7,903 nt of DNA from RYN-433 sp036558265 (GTDB lineage Bacteria; Planctomycetota; Phycisphaerae; Tepidisphaerales; Tepidisphaeraceae), in the NCBI GenBank assembly GCA_036558265.1, contig DATBFY010000119.1:1-7903 (forward strand). The letters run 5' to 3'. Below the pieces are notes generated by a model that did no database searches, had not been told where the DNA came from, and worked only from the letters and a program-made list of their open reading frames with translations. Every line of letters begins with the position of its first letter. Position 1 is the first letter of the stretch. This document shows, piece by piece, positions 6,989 through 7,903 of this stretch. The position numbers and the translations under genes are program-made.

Positions 6989-7073
6989 AACCCCGATTAA
7001 CCAAAAATAGAACGTTTGCTGCCCCAAGTTATCGCATTGTCCATCGATTAACCCAATTCGACAAGAGTTTAAC
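6978..7073. repeat. Four same-strand TTAAC motifs, including a duplicated CGATTAACC
   Basis: TTAAC occurs at 6978-6982, 6997-7001, 7048-7052 and 7069-7073, all on the plus strand. The two inner copies sit in an identical 9-mer CGATTAACC (6994-7002 and 7045-7053), and the outer two are followed by G. Start-to-start distances are 19, 51 and 21 nt, near 2, 5 and 2 helical turns. The motifs flank and overlap the candidate promoter, so they could be operator half-sites, although AT-rich leaders also produce such words by chance. Confidence 0.35.
7028..7064 (-). promoter_or_regulatory. Candidate sigma70-type promoter for the zinc-ribbon/HEAT cluster
   Basis: Reading the minus strand, TTGTCG (7059-7064) and GACAAT (7036-7041) are separated by 17 nt and each match the -35 and -10 consensus at four of six positions. 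An overlapping alternative is TTGGGT (7051-7056) with GATAAC (7028-7033), also 17 nt apart. The region is much richer in A/T than its surroundings, as expected of a promoter. Either pair would leave a leader of roughly 50 nt before the ATG at 6973. No start-site evidence is available. Confidence 0.35.
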
Positions 7074-7099
7074 GTCGATCCGTCCGGTCGGGTTCCCCT

Positions 7100-7903
7100 C
7101 TACTGCGTCAAATGCCGCAGGATCACGTCAAATACTGCTGGAGCCGGTAGTTGTGCGCCTTCCAAGAGGTCCGGTTGCGAGCTCATCAATAACGGGCCCT
7201 GCTCTCCGCTCACCGCAAGTCCGTGCGAGCCCTTTATCAGCGTCGCGTCGAGCGGAATGACGGTCATCAGCGAGCGCATGCCAAGCTTGCGCTTGGCAAG
7301 GGTCCAGGCGATTCGGGCCTTGGGCAGGGTCAAACGGGGGTCGAGGAACAACTCGACCGGGTCGTAGCCGGGCTTGCGGTGAATGTCCACGGTACGCGCG
7401 TAATCCGGGGCTTTGGCGTCGTCGGTCCAGAAGTAGTAGGTGAACCACGCATCGGGGGCGGCGAGGCAGACCAGCTCGCCCGAGCGCGGGTGATCGAGGT
7501 GGATGGCGCGCTGGCCCTCCGGGTCGAGGACAGACCCGACACCGGGCACGGCTTGCAGGATTCGCTTGACATCACCGATGCGCGCCGGGTCATTGACGTA
7601 GACGTGGGCGAGCTGATGGTCGGCGACGGCGAAGGCGCGGCTTGCGCCGGCGTCGAGCAGCTCGCGCCCCAGTTCCTCGCGGACGGCCAGCAGACCGGCC
7701 TGGCGAAGCACGCGGTTGAGGTGGACCGGCCTGGAAGCGGGGGTGATACCGTACTCAGAGAGAATGATGACGCGGGCATCCCGCGATTGAAAATGGTCGA
7801 TCAACTTGCCGCACTCGGCGTCGAGATCGCGCAGGTCACTGGCGACGTTCGGGCCGGTCGGGCCCTCCTTCTGGAGCACGTAATCGAGGTGCGGGAGGTA
7901 GAT
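7100..7903 (-). CDS. Alkaline-phosphatase-superfamily protein (type I phosphodiesterase/nucleotide pyrophosphatase-like), 5'-truncated
   Basis: The frame runs to the right edge. Codons upstream of the GTG at 7879 read IYLPHLDY and join directly to VLQKEGPTGP, a conserved superfamily block, so that GTG is internal and the true start is outside. About 267 residues are visible. Numbering from the GTG codon: the DxxxxxxGP block around residue 1; LSEYGI at 40-45, where most family members have SDHG; HLNRVLRQAG about 53-62; FAVADHQLAHVYV about 83-95; WFTYYFWTDDAKAPDYARTVDIHRKP about 145-170; GSHG at 217-220, holding the expected late metal-binding His; stop at 7100. The nucleophile and first metal Asp would be in the missing N-terminus. 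I recall the APDYARTVDIHRKPGYDPVE block from the phosphatase-like members of the ebo-type gene clusters, a memory-based link with no other ebo genes visible here. Superfamily assignment is firm; substrate unknown. It lies 126 nt upstream of the HEAT gene in the same direction. Confidence 0.85.
   Translation of the reverse strand: MYLPHLDYVLQKEGPTGPNVASDLRDLDAECGKLIDHFQSRDARVIILSEYGITPASRPVHLNRVLRQAGLLAVREELGRELLDAGASRAFAVADHQLAHVYVNDPARIGDVKRILQAVPGVGSVLDPEGQRAIHLDHPRSGELVCLAAPDAWFTYYFWTDDAKAPDYARTVDIHRKPGYDPVELFLDPRLTLPKARIAWTLAKRKLGMRSLMTVIPLDATLIKGSHGLAVSGEQGPLLMSSQPDLLEGAQLPAPAVFDVILRHLTQ

Noticed and set aside
7074..7099. Terminator after the phosphatase-like gene
   Set aside because: Only very short complementary arms and no U-run are present, so a terminator cannot be supported.
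7877..7879. GTG as start of the phosphatase-like gene
   Set aside because: Upstream codons continue in frame to the edge and read IYLPHLDY, part of the conserved family block.

Overview
The window is high-GC bacterial DNA with strong preference for C/G at third codon positions. It most likely comes from a planctomycete, probably class Phycisphaerae. Three things point there: a lamin-tail-domain protein ending in a dockerin-like repeat; two small membrane proteins ending in the zinc ribbon CGYDLRATPxRCPECG, a hallmark of unannotated Phycisphaerae proteins; and a convergent gap filled with several perfect palindromes of the type scattered between planctomycete genes. The lineage is my inference from family knowledge; no rRNA or marker gene is present.

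Layout. Positions 2-3070 (+) hold the 3' part of a large modular surface or secreted protein: lamin-tail domains, a jelly-roll domain, an Ig-like domain, a dockerin-like repeat and a Pro/Ala/Lys-rich tail. Its 5' end lies outside the window. Positions 3071-3286 are a convergent intergenic gap with three perfect hairpins and one weaker one. From 6973 down to 3287 (-) lies a tight three-gene cluster. It encodes an 855-residue protein (two zinc ribbons, membrane segments, HEAT-type repeats), then after 28 nt a 189-residue membrane/zinc-ribbon protein, then, overlapping by GTGA, its 174-residue paralogue. Positions 6974-7099 are an AT-richer leader with candidate promoter elements and repeated TTAAC motifs. 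Positions 7100-7903 (-) hold the 3' part of an alkaline-phosphatase-superfamily enzyme that continues past the window edge.

How the genes may work together. All three minus-strand cluster proteins combine membrane segments with Cys4 zinc ribbons predicted to face the cytoplasm, and their spacing implies co-transcription and translational coupling. A shared membrane-associated role is plausible, but no biochemical function can be read from the sequence. The phosphatase-like gene is upstream in the same direction but separated by a 126-nt leader, so it is probably a different unit. The large plus-strand protein is convergent and unlinked.

The most notable points are the zinc-ribbon/HEAT operon with its duplicated partner gene, the substituted metal-ligand positions in the phosphatase-like protein, and the palindrome cluster. 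I saw no RNA genes, CRISPR array, insertion sequence or origin.
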